DNA of 64,000 nt from Oenanthe sinensis (taxonomy: Eukaryota > Streptophyta > Magnoliopsida > Apiales > Apiaceae), in assembly GCA_028671895.1 (NCBI GenBank), contig CM053795.1:14715501-14779500 (forward strand), given 5' to 3'. The notes below the pieces were generated by a model. The model searched no databases and had not been told where the DNA came from. It worked only from the letters and a program-made list of their open reading frames with translations. Position 1 is the first letter of the stretch, and each line of letters opens with the position of its first letter. Below, one piece after another: positions 36,557 to 46,738 of this stretch. The position numbers were made by a program, and so were the translations under genes.

Positions 36557-37333
36557 CTGTATCATATGCAGGGTGATAGATTAAAAATAACCATTTTTTA
36601 GAAATTGGTTACAAAATATTTATTTTGGAAATGGGGGTACTTCATTATCAATTGAGTATTTCATCCGTTAAAAATAACCTATACACTAAAAAATTATTAT
36701 TATTACGATATTAAATTCAAAAGTGAATATTTTTATCATTCTTTTTACACGTTATTCTCTTCCCAAATTTAAGAATTTATAAAATGTATATTGTAAAAAA
36801 ATGTTTTTATTATTTTTAAAATCTTTTTATTAACTACGGTATATATATCAATAACTATTAGTAACATTTTTATAAATTTGAGGTACGCATCTTGCACACT
36901 AAGTACTAACTAACCTTTAACTATGTAATTTCTTCCCTTTTTTCATCTCTTTCTTCTTCATTTTATTTAAATATATAAATTAATTGATTTAGAGTTCAAC
37001 TAGTTAATTGACCAATAATTTTTAATTTAATTTAATATAAATACAAAATTTTTATATTTTAAAATCATTGAAAAATAATACATATACAATAATTTTTAAA
37101 ATAATATATATACAATAACCTGTGCATTATATATTATCAATTAATTTAATATATATAACTATTTTTTTTACTTTTTGCTAATCAGTTTAACTATGTTTTC
37201 AAATTAATACTACCTATAAATTAACACTATTGGAACTTAATAAATTTTATTAATTTATTAAAATTATTAATTAATCGAGATAAAAGATGCACCGTTACTA
37301 TTATATTGGGATAAAAAATCTATATTGAAAATA

Positions 37334-37554
37334 GAGTTAATTGCATTTTGCATCTCAATGGTTTGAACTAATGAAACTTTAGTACTCATACTTTGGATAA
37401 TTGCACAATGCATCTCACAACTATTTTTGGGCGCTGCACTTTGACGGAAAGGGGGCAAAGTGCGTCCCCAAGATGCATTGTGCAATTATCCAAAGTATGA
37501 GTACTAAAGTATCATTAGTCCAAATTATTGGGATGCAAAATGCAATTAACTCTC
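37334..37554. mobile_element. Hairpin-type MITE with ~85-bp near-perfect arms
   Basis: The left arm GAGTTAATTGCATTTTGCAT runs to GATAATTGCACAATGCATC; the right arm is its reverse complement with only a few differences. Direct repeats GAAAATA flank the element (37327-37333 and 37555-37561). A transcript through either strand would form a long hairpin. No coding content. Confidence 0.85.
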
Positions 37555-37707
37555 GAAAATATTAATTTATTAATTATTATTTAATCGAGATTTTACTTTA
37601 TTTCTAAATTTAAATAATCGTGCCCCTTATTGAATTAGATTTACGAGAGGGAGGAGACAGAGCGAAACTGAAAGACAATGATGATGAAGAAGGGTGTGAC
37701 CACTTGA

Positions 37708-39200
37708 ATGAGATCGATATCATCTCTTTTTCTATCATTACACTCACCTGCTGCTGCAGGTGCTAGTAATACTTGTAGTAGTTGTCTTGCATTGTTTCAT
37801 TTTCATCCACATTTACTTGCATTCTCCACTAACCCTAATCCCTAACCCTTACCCCTGCATATTTCTTATTCCTCATATACAACTCATTCTCAGATTAAAC
37901 AAATGCTGCTTGAGAAATCCAAGGTTGGTTTCGATAAACTCGACGTTGCTCTGTTACCTACAATATCATAATTAACGGCCTATGCAAGAAACATAGGCCA
38001 CGCTTGTAAGCTGTTATGATGTTTAAATATATGCAGAAGAAAGGTTGCAAACCCAATGCAATAACTTATAACACAATTATTGATTCTTTGTGCAAACATA
38101 GATTAGTCGATCAAGTATCGGGTCTTCTCCATGAAATGTCTAAGAAAGGAATACCACCAGACGTAATAACCTATAACTCATTAATCCAAGGTCTATGCGA
38201 CTTCACTCAATGGCAGGATATCAGTCGATTGCGAAGAGAGATGGCTATTCTAAATATTTCTCCAAATGTGCAAACTTTCAATATATTGGTTGATGCATAT
38301 GCCAAAGAAGGAAAGGTTAAAGATGCACGGGATGTGATAGAATTCATGATACAAAGAGACCACTATCCTAATGTAGTCACTTACGGTTCACTCATGGATG
38401 GATACTGCTTGAGGGGAGAAGTTAACAAAGCACTAGCAGTGCTCGAAACCATGAAGAGTCGGGGGATAATGCCCAACACTTTCACCTATAATATTTTAAT
38501 TAATGGATTTTGTAAGAAGCTGAAAGTCGATAGAGCACTAGATCTCTTTCAACAAATGCCACATGAAGGTTTGACACCAACTATTGAGACTTACAATTCT
38601 ATATTGCAAGGGTTTTTTTGTACAGGCAAACATGTTGAAGTGCGCAAGTTTTTCACAGAGAAGATGCTAAAGAAAGGTCTTAAACTAACTACTGTGACAT
38701 GCAATATCTTGTTGCATGGTCTTTGTGACAACCATTATGTTGTTGAAGCACTGTCCTTCTTTCAAACGTTGTTATGCGTTGGTTTAACTCCTAATATAGT
38801 TATCTACAGTACTCTAATTGACGGATTAAGCAAGAATGGACATTTTGAAAAGGAAAGAAATCTGTTTGACAACCTTCCTTCCAAAGGTTTGCAACCTAAT
38901 GTCAAGACATACACAGTGATGATCCAAGAATTTTGTCAAGAAGGGTTACTCAATGATGCAAATGAACTATTTCTAAAAATGGAAGCTAATGGTTGCTTGC
39001 CAGATGATGTTACCTACAACACACTTATCCGTGGTTGTTTTCAAAATAAAAAGTACAATGAAGCAAGTGTACTCATAGATGAGATGCGTGCTCGTGACTT
39101 CTCAGTAGATGCTTCTACTACCTCCTTGCTACTGGACTTACTTGAATCAAAGGAACAGGATCAAGATCTTCTTGCTTTGCGTAAGAGGTTCTTGCCATAG
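37708..39200 (+). pseudogene. Restorer-of-fertility-like (RFL) P-class PPR pseudogene
   Basis: The main frame (38016-39200, 394 residues) codes about eleven 35-residue P-type repeats with typical RFL wording: NAITYNTIIDSLCK, GIPPDVITYNSLIQGLC, NVVTYGSLMDGYCLRG, NTFTYNILINGFCKK. The N-terminal part survives upstream: a mitochondrial-type leader from ATG 37708 (MRSISSLFLSLHSPAAAG) that reads on to EKSKVGFDKLDVAL. Three lesions separate leader from repeats: a TAA at 37843-37845, a deletion with frame change near 37,957 that joins DVAL directly to YNIIINGLC and removes several repeats, and a TAA at 38007-38009. RFL proteins go to mitochondria and act on CMS or other transcripts; the remaining long frame lacks a targeting peptide. 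Confidence 0.85.
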
Positions 39201-39670
39201 TTACCGTTTTTGTGTTTCAAATGATAAATGTAAATTTGTTATGGAACAATTATACATCTATTACATCACTTAAATTAGGAGTTGTAAGTAGTGATAAGTA
39301 TGAGATTGGAACTCCATGATTTCAGGTGGTATTGAACTTGGAATTTTACAACCATGCTTGGATGAAATTTTGTCCTATGAAAAATTGATTACAAATATAT
39401 TCTAGAGAGTTCCTCTACTCCTCATTTGCTCTCAAAGGTTTATGTATTCGACTGTTTCCCTAGTGACTATTCGAGAAGAGCAAAGATAAAGGAGTTTTGA
39501 GATTCACATTAATTTCAATGAGTATTTTTTCTTATGACTGCAAATGTGGTGTTTACAAATATGTTTTAGTGCTTTTTTGAGTTTTCTACTGTACAGATTT
39601 GCCCTTATGATTAAACTGTTAGCTTGTATCCATCTTATTGACGATATCAACACACTCCATACAGTTTGCA

Positions 39671-39780
39671 TTATATTTAGTATCCGCAACTTGGTAAGTA
39701 CGTTGATCTAACACTGGATCAGAACTTATATTTAGTATCCGCAACTTGGTAAGTACGTTGATCTAACACTGGATCAGAAC
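39671..39780. repeat. Exact 55-bp tandem duplication
   Basis: 39671-39725 and 39726-39780 are identical (TTATATTTAGTATCCGCAAC ... GGATCAGAAC). The lack of divergence implies a recent event, about 470 bp past the PPR pseudogene. Confidence 0.95.
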
Positions 39781-40115
39781 GTAGCTCACATTTAAAAGAG
39801 CTAGTTTGGATGCTCCAATGTTTAGGATGAATAATTTTGGACTTGCATGTCTCTTCTACCTATTTTGCTAACTGCCGCAACAGAGTTGATGGGGTTTCAT
39901 CATAACAAATTGTTCCAGTCTTCCTGGGCACCATTGTACTACAATGTTATGGAAGATGTCGTCAAGTAAAGATCAGCTCAATACTCTATTTGTTTAGAAT
40001 GATATTACCCTAATGCAGCGTGCAGTTTTTGTGAATCTATCATGATCCATCAGCCCTTGGGGGGAAGTCTTTTAGTGGAAGTGGCAATGAAAAGACATAC
40101 GGATTAAAGAATATA

Positions 40116-40314
40116 CTCCCTCCGTCGTTGCTTTCACTTTTTTCACGTAGTTTAAGATATAAAAAAAGGTTATTTATATATATTATTTTTTAAATTTTCT
40201 TTTCTATAATAATAATGTAAGTATTATTTTTTTTGATTATGTGTAAGTAAGTTTTTTTTTAAACCTCAAATTATGTGCAAAAATTTAAAATGACACTTAT
40301 TTTGAAAGAGAAAG
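40116..40314. mobile_element. Stowaway-like MITE, degenerate right end
   Basis: It starts after TA with CTCCCTCCGTCG and ends with GAAAGAGAAAG before TA (40315-40316). The mirrored interior CACTTTTTTCACG/AAATGACACTTAT supports a TIR element of about 200 bp. Confidence 0.6.
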
Positions 40315-40469
40315 TATTACAAGAAATGAAGAAAATACTACTTAAATTTCATATAAAGTTATTTCAACTCTCTTAAAGGAGAATATTACGAAGTGCATTC
40401 TTTTTAGGCGACTTTCGTACGAAGTGCCCAGGTTTTATGCCAGCTCAGAGAATGTATCATGTTTTTAAC

Positions 40470-42134
40470 AAGGGTCCTGGTCTCATGCATACGATTGCTA
40501 GGGACGTTTTAAATAACGAGCTGCTTTTCTATTGTTTGATTTTTAATTGGACGGTTGAGATTTAAAAATAAAATACATTTTGTGGAAAATAACTAGGATA
40601 AGACTAAACACATTTCAATCATCCATAATAAATATATGCGGAATGACTTAACTTGTCAATACACTCAATCCATTAACTTGCTAACACTTCCTACTTTCTT
40701 TCTTCCTATCATATCACTTGTTAATAAATCTTTAATTATTAAAATTATAATTATTTTATTGATATAGTTACTAACATATATAAATTTATAATATATTATA
40801 ATATAAATAATTTTACAACCGCAATTAAATAGCTTTATTTAAAATTTAATTTATAATAATTTCAATAACATTTACATATCATTTATTTATATATACATCT
40901 TTATTGAAAAAATAATAAAAATTATAATTATGTTTGTAAAGTATAATATTGTTATGGATCAAAATCAGACGAATTTAATGTGTATTTACTGCTAGGGTTT
41001 GGGAGAGAGCTTCGAGCTTTTATGACTGCGTTAACGTTTCGTGACTTAACCGGGTCCTCGTCAACTGCCTACGTATCTCAATGGGTGTGAGAATCAAGTC
41101 AATATCACGTAGTTCTAATGTTGAGGGGTTAGGCCCTTTATATAGGCGCACGGAGACCTTGGAATTAGATTAGAATTACGAGACCTGGAGGCCTTGGAGG
41201 CCCAGTCTCCTAGTGGTAGGGTTGTTCTAACCATGTATGAATGAGAGTCCTTGTTGAACTCTTCCCACGTTTGAGTTTCTAGATCTTTCTAGGATGAAGG
41301 CCTTCAACAGACTTCTTGGGCCTTTACTGAGCCTTTATTAATTAATTACGAAATTAATTAATAACAAGGGCTTACTGGGCCTATGGCTTCCACAGAGCTT
41401 ATGGGCTGGATTTATAAATCCAGTTGATCCTTGGGTTGCAAATCCAGTTAATCCTTGGATTTATTTCCCCAGTTCGTTTCAAGGGCCCAAGCCTTTGGAC
41501 CATACCAGGCCTAATTAATGAAATAATAAATGCTATATTTATTATTTCTTCAGGGTTATTTTTACCCATATCAAATATATTATAATTATATTTTGAAATA
41601 TAATTCTATTATAGTTATAAAATATAAGAATAATTATTTTTATAAAATATATTATATTATAATTATATTTATGAAATATAATTCTATTATAGTTATAAAA
41701 TATAAGCATAATTATGTTTATAAAATATAATATATTATAATTACAATTTCAAATTATATACTATATTTTTAGATAAAATTGATCAAAATATTAATTTTAA
41801 ATTTTATATTTATAAAAAATTAAATTATAATTATAATTATTAAAATAAATAAAATTAAATTATAAATTTAATAATAAAAAGCCAATGAATCGAATGCTAT
41901 ACATCCTTTCTATTTCTATTTGTCTGTTGGTAATTCATCTAATTTATGTCTTTGAGGTAGTTCTACTGTTCCGCGTATATTTACCGCGGATGGTTGAAAT
42001 ATGTTTAGTCTTTTCGCGGTTGTTTTTCACGGAAAGTTTTTTTTTTTTTTAAATCTTGATCGTTCAATTAAAAATCGAACGGTAGAAAAATAACTGGTTG
42101 TTTAAAAGGTCCCTAGCATACGACCAGAACCCTT
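40470..42134. mobile_element. TIR element (~1.04 kb before nesting) with a 5-bp duplication
   Basis: Long inverted ends of about 90 bp (roughly 80% alike): left AAGGGTCCTGGTCTCATGCA, right end the complement of AAGGGTTCTGGTCGTATGCT, both followed inwards by a TTTTTAATTGGACGG/TTTTTAATTGAACGA block. Flanks share TTAAC (40465-40469 and 42135-42139). No transposase is seen. A solo LTR at 40950-41573 is nested inside. Confidence 0.75.
40950..41573. mobile_element. Solo LTR with perfect 5-bp target duplication
   Basis: The segment starts TGTTATGGATC and ends CCCATATCA, obeying the TG...CA rule with short inverted ends, and is flanked by AATAT (40945-40949 and 41574-41578). It is 624 bp, GC-richer than its surroundings, and contains no gag or pol frame. 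A single LTR with a duplication indicates recombination between the two LTRs of a former retrotransposon. Confidence 0.85.
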
Positions 42135-42139
42135 TTAAC

Positions 42140-45100
42140 AATATTGTAGCAAGTTTTTATAGTGTATTTTAAGTTTTTAATCCCAAAGATTTGTATTAAT
42201 TGGATTAATAATCAACAGCAACAAAGCATTACATTCTATCCACATGTAACTTGACCTTGCATCTCAGAAATGTCGCCTCTTAAATTTATGTCGAATTTTT
42301 AAAATTCTGAAAAATACTATACGATCTAACATAATCTATCAATTTATAAAATACTTCAAAATTGGTAAATATTTAAATGTGATCAAAATTTAAAAATGCT
42401 TAAATCCACCTTGAATACTTCTATATTTTAAAAAATTATATAAATTCAGAATTGTATACTCCAAATTTTTTAAAATTTTGATTAGATAGCATAAGATTCA
42501 AAAAAAAAAAAATATTTGTTGAATAAACCCAAATTTTAATGAAGTTACAAAAATTATTAAAATTCAAATTGAATTTTTTTTGATTCGGAGAACTACATCC
42601 AAATACAATAATACTCAAAGGTTTCATTCATCAAAAAAACTCATCATCTAACCGAAAGACATGCGTAAGATGTCTCCGGATGCTTAGACAATAAGTAGAA
42701 TACCCACTCTTCACGTATACCTGAAAAATAAGAGAAATAAAGAAATACGCAAGTCTCAATAATATGGTCAACCATTTACTAAAAAAGATAAGATAAAATT
42801 ATATGATGGAAATAACATATATATTTAAAAAAATTTAAATAAAAAAGTACAAAATTTTGAATTAAAAATTCAATAAAAGATGAAATAAATTATAAGATTT
42901 TTTGAAAATAAAACTAATATAAATTAAAGTGAAGAAAAAATTAAAAACCAACCAAAGAGATCCCTTTGATTGCATACGTCAAATAACACACTACTAAGTG
43001 AGTCGGAATTAATATAAATATTTAAAGAAATTTTGAATTTTAAAAATTTTATATGAAATAGACAAACCATCAAAATGATACTTAATTGCCTCTTAAAAGG
43101 CCAAAATATACGTCATCAATCATGACCCCCATAAATAGTACAAAATAGACTATATCTTTATCTCATAAAATTGAGAAATAAATATTGCAATTTAAAGTTA
43201 AAAAAATTTCTAATTTTAAAAAGTAACTGAAGTCATTAATGTTGTCAATCAATTGTCTGTTTTAAGTAAGATTTATTGTATTCAAAATAAAGTAACCCCA
43301 ACTATATAAACACTCGCTAGATTTAAGATTAACTAAATTAATGTCGAAAATAGATCTAAAATAATTAACCTAATTTTAAGAAAATAAAATTTTAAACTAG
43401 ACATACCTCTAAATCCGTAATGTCAACACATGCATGTTGCGTGTATAGGGCTGAAAACGAATCCGAGCAATCCGGATTCGAACCCGGATTCGACTCGTTA
43501 AAAATGAATATAATTCGTATTCGTATAAAAAATGAGCGAATTCGAATCTTATTTTTTAATTCGAACGAATACCGAGTCGGATCTTACCTCTCTAATATTC
43601 GATCATATTTATTTTGAGTGGTTCGAATGATTTTAGAGTACTCGAATACATATTTAATACACGTATTCGACTCGAATTCGTAAGTTGCATATATAATTAT
43701 ATACAATATATAATATTTATATTAAAATAATACTCTATAAAATGACCTCATTTTAGTTTTTAGTGAATAATTATTTGAGTATTCTTAATTTTATAAAATT
43801 CTTATAGATAAATTCGAATTCGAATACACTAAAACGAGTAGTTAACATCTATTCGAGTCGAGCCGAATCAAATACGAATATTGATATTCGAACTCGAGCC
43901 GAATCTGAATAAAATATTTAAATTTTAATTCGAATCCGGACCGAATCTGAACGAGTAATTATAAATTCGAGCTGAATATGATCATACTGTTATCCGCATT
44001 TATTCGACTCGTTTTCACCCCTATGCGTGTATAATAAAATCAAAAAACAATAAGATAATATATAATAATGGTCAAAAACCAAAATCGATGGTATTTAAAC
44101 TATGCAAGAGACTAGGTGCAATTTAAAAGAATAAAAAAGGCAATGGTTGACCAATTAGCAAAGAAGGAAATAAAAACAATAAATCCAAAATCCAAAATCC
44201 AAAATCACTATTCCTAAAACCTATATTTCAAAATATAATAAGCAACACAATTATGATATCAATTAACATTAATCACGAAATCAAAATAACATAACCGAAA
44301 ATATTAATGATACAATAATCACAAAATCAAACAATCAAAAATCTCAAAAACAATATTCCCAATTTTTTTAATCTCCAATTATGGATCAAAACACAAACTA
44401 CAACACAGAAAAACCCTATGAACATTCAAGAAACACCAACACACACGTACACACACTCACCTATATGACCATACCTACATACCTTTGTGTCAATCCTTCT
44501 CCTGCACCAAAACTCGCACCAGACCACACACTCCTCACCAATACACACTCTGTAGATAAATACACACACACTGCAAACACACACTCCAATATCCATCCAC
44601 AAATATTAAACACTAAAATTAACGAATTTATGCATATGAATTCAGGACTTTGTATAACGAACCGTTCATAAAAATATACATAAAGTATTGCAAACAATCC
44701 ATCAGTAATATATGCGGCACATGGGTCAAAATCTAAAAAACGAACTATATAGATTTTTAAAACAAAGAAAAGGATTGGGAAGTGTAAAAAAATGAAATAT
44801 ATATATTAAACCACACCAATATAGATTAATATATTCATAGACCAGAAGGAAGAGATTAAAATACATAACCGCTAAATAGACTCACAAAGAGCACGAGAAC
44901 ATGACAGATATCAAAATTGTGTGTACTACAAATTCGAAACAAAAACATATACAATTATTAACCTAATAAAAAAAAATGAAAGATACTGAATGATCAATCC
45001 GACATAAATGACATATTATGGGCAGCAAATAAACTGATGGTTTATCAGTTTAGCCTTCGGCTTGCCGGCTTGCTTGAATGTATAAGATTAAATCTGTATC

Positions 45101-45247
45101 GGAACGATTGAACAAGGCCCCGATCTAGTGCTACTGTAAAAAAGCAGTTGAGTTTTAAGTGTACATAATTCAAATTGAATATTAAATGTTCTCCTCATCA
45201 TATGAATATCAGATACCTAAAGAAATATGTTAAAATATCCCATCAAA
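42140..45247. other. Intergenic, AT-rich, one hAT-type element, no gene seen
   Basis: Besides the element at 43446-44023 there are low-complexity A/T blocks and an ACACAC-rich stretch at 44,420-44,590 whose open frame is compositional. No protein family is recognised. Confidence 0.6.
43446..44023. mobile_element. Non-autonomous hAT-type element with perfect 8-bp target duplication
   Basis: Direct repeats TGCGTGTA flank it (43438-43445 and 44024-44031). The ends are inverted: TAGGGCTGAAAACGAATCCG and CGACTCGTTTTCACCCCTA. The interior is crowded with GAATTCG/ATTCGAA/CGAATCCGG motifs on both strands. It is 578 bp with no transposase. Confidence 0.9.
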
Positions 45248-45264
45248 GCTGGAATAGCTCAGTT

Positions 45265-45297
<33 letters not shown>

Positions 45298-45321
45298 GAG
45301 GTTCGACCCCTCCTTCTAGCG
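45248..45321 (+). tRNA. tRNA-Asn (GUU)
   Basis: The 74-base cloverleaf reads GCTGGAA / TAGCTCAGTTGGTTAGAGC / TGTGG-CTGTTAA-CCACA / AAGGT / GGAGG-TTCGACC-CCTCC / TTCTAGC plus discriminator G. The anticodon GTT is at 45282-45284. All stems pair, A and B boxes are canonical and a T-rich run follows, as needed for RNA polymerase III termination. No intron. Confidence 0.96.
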
Positions 45322-45470
45322 TTTATTTTATTTTTTGAGGGATTGTAGACTTGTAGTAGTAGTAGTGAGTTATTGCACTCTCAAGTCTCAAAAGTCAAGT
45401 CTCAAAAGTCAAGTCTCATTACATTTGAAAAGTCTGCTTAAAATATACAAAGATCATTACAAAATCTACT

Positions 45471-45478
45471 TTATAAAT
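45471..45478 (+). promoter_or_regulatory. Possible TATA box of the F-box gene
   Basis: TTATAAAT lies 46-53 bases before the F-box start codon; if used, the leader would be about 20 bases. Confidence 0.35.
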
Positions 45479-45523
45479 CTATCTTCTTTATACAAGAATA
45501 GCAAGTAGCATAAGATAAGATTA

Positions 45524-46738
45524 ATGGGTCAAAGCTTTAGCAATTTATTGAAGGGGACTTGTGGGATTGATTGTGCTAAACCCAGAAACTTACCTTCACC
45601 AAAATATATTCCAGTTGAGATTGTGGCTCAGATTTTATTGTTCCTTCCAGTTAAATCTCTTATTCAACTCACTCCCATCTGCAAATCTTGGTATTGTCTC
45701 ATCAAAGATCCTCAATTTATTTCTGCACATCTTAATCATTCTATTTATTTAGCTAAGAATAATATGAAAAGTATTGATGATCATGGCTATTTACTAGCTA
45801 CCCCATGCAAATTTAAGCCTTTTGGTGATAAATACTTTTGTTTTGTTATTTCTCCTGATAATTTGAATGTTCTTGAAAAACTGGAGTTGCCCATTTGTAC
45901 TAGGAATATGAATGTTGAGATAGTGAATTCATGTAATGGAGTACTTTGTTTGACAGAGTGTTATCCTAATGCTTTTGGGCATGTTGTTTACCTTTGGAAT
46001 ATTTCTATAAGGAAATTCAAGAATTTAAATAATTCGGAGTTGGTTCTTCGTGATTCTATTGTTTTTAAGCGTGTCACGGGGTTTGGCTATGATTATAAGA
46101 CTAGTGACTTCAAGGTTGTTAGAATTCTTTACTTTAAAGAGGATGTGGCCCCGGAAATTGAGGTTTATAGTGTAAAAATGGGATCTTGGAGAAGGGTTGG
46201 GGTCAATGTTGATTTTATTGCACATTGTAGTTCGGCTTCAGTGCCATTTGTTAATGGAGCACTTCACTGGATGGCTCAACCTTATAGGCTTGGTAAGTTG
46301 GGGAAGTATATGTTTCCGGTGAATGACTTTATAATGGCATTTGATATTGTTGATGAAGTATTTCGAAAGATAGCACTCCCTCTGAACTGTTCTAGATTAG
46401 ATGCTTGTGTTCTGGAGTTCAAGGAATTATTATCTTTATATGTGCCATTTCGTTCAGCGGATCACATATTTGAAGGTTGTTATATATGGGTAATGAGTGA
46501 ATATGGTGTCACTAAATCTTGGTCAAAGCTATTTACCATCAATGTTTCGGCACCTATGAGAGTCAGGCCACTGGGACTTGCGAAGAATGAGAAGCTTATG
46601 TTTGTAAAGGATGAGGAACAACTGGTTTCACTTGATCTTCAGAACCTACAAGCTCAGGATCTGGGACTTGATGCATGCTTGTATGCTGTGGATTGTTCTT
46701 ACATGGAGAGTCTTGCTTTACTTGACCAAGAAATTTGA
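45524..46738 (+). CDS. F-box protein with F-box-associated domain, myristoylation-type N terminus
   Basis: A single exon codes 404 residues. The F-box lies at about residues 27-68 (YIPVEIVAQILLFLPVKSLI, then CKSWYCLIKDPQF) and is followed by an F-box-associated beta domain with VVYLWNISIRKFKNL, GFGYDYKTSDFKVVRILYF, IEVYSVKMGSWRRV and FVNGALHWMAQP, the usual order in the CPR1/At3g23880 group. Such proteins are substrate receptors of SCF E3 ubiquitin ligases; the substrate cannot be told. The protein begins MGQSFSNL, with Gly2 and Ser6 fitting the N-myristoylation consensus, and Cys residues at 13 and 17 could be acylated. The tRNA-Asn lies 200 bp upstream on the same strand. Confidence 0.93.
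   Translation: MGQSFSNLLKGTCGIDCAKPRNLPSPKYIPVEIVAQILLFLPVKSLIQLTPICKSWYCLIKDPQFISAHLNHSIYLAKNNMKSIDDHGYLLATPCKFKPFGDKYFCFVISPDNLNVLEKLELPICTRNMNVEIVNSCNGVLCLTECYPNAFGHVVYLWNISIRKFKNLNNSELVLRDSIVFKRVTGFGYDYKTSDFKVVRILYFKEDVAPEIEVYSVKMGSWRRVGVNVDFIAHCSSASVPFVNGALHWMAQPYRLGKLGKYMFPVNDFIMAFDIVDEVFRKIALPLNCSRLDACVLEFKELLSLYVPFRSADHIFEGCYIWVMSEYGVTKSWSKLFTINVSAPMRVRPLGLAKNEKLMFVKDEEQLVSLDLQNLQAQDLGLDACLYAVDCSYMESLALLDQEI

Larger units (their letters stand above)
34163..37332. other. Intergenic with local duplications and a MITE-like element, no gene seen
   Basis: It begins with the 3' UTR of the FPN3-type gene. At 34,480-34,590 lies a segment with GACTAGTCGTTGACTGGTC motifs reminiscent of the subterminal repeats of the hAT element at 58,689. 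A MITE-like element is at 34707-35049. A repeat of about 110-150 bp recurs at 35,554, 36,341 and 36,424. The rest is AT-rich without a recognisable frame. Confidence 0.6.

Noticed and set aside
37334..37554. A conserved miRNA gene
   Set aside because: The arms pair over their whole length and the flanking direct repeats mark a mobile element; no known miRNA sequence was recognised.
44381..44671. Small protein-coding gene rich in Thr/His
   Set aside because: The open frame follows from an ACAC-rich composition; no conserved motif and no promoter or splice context.
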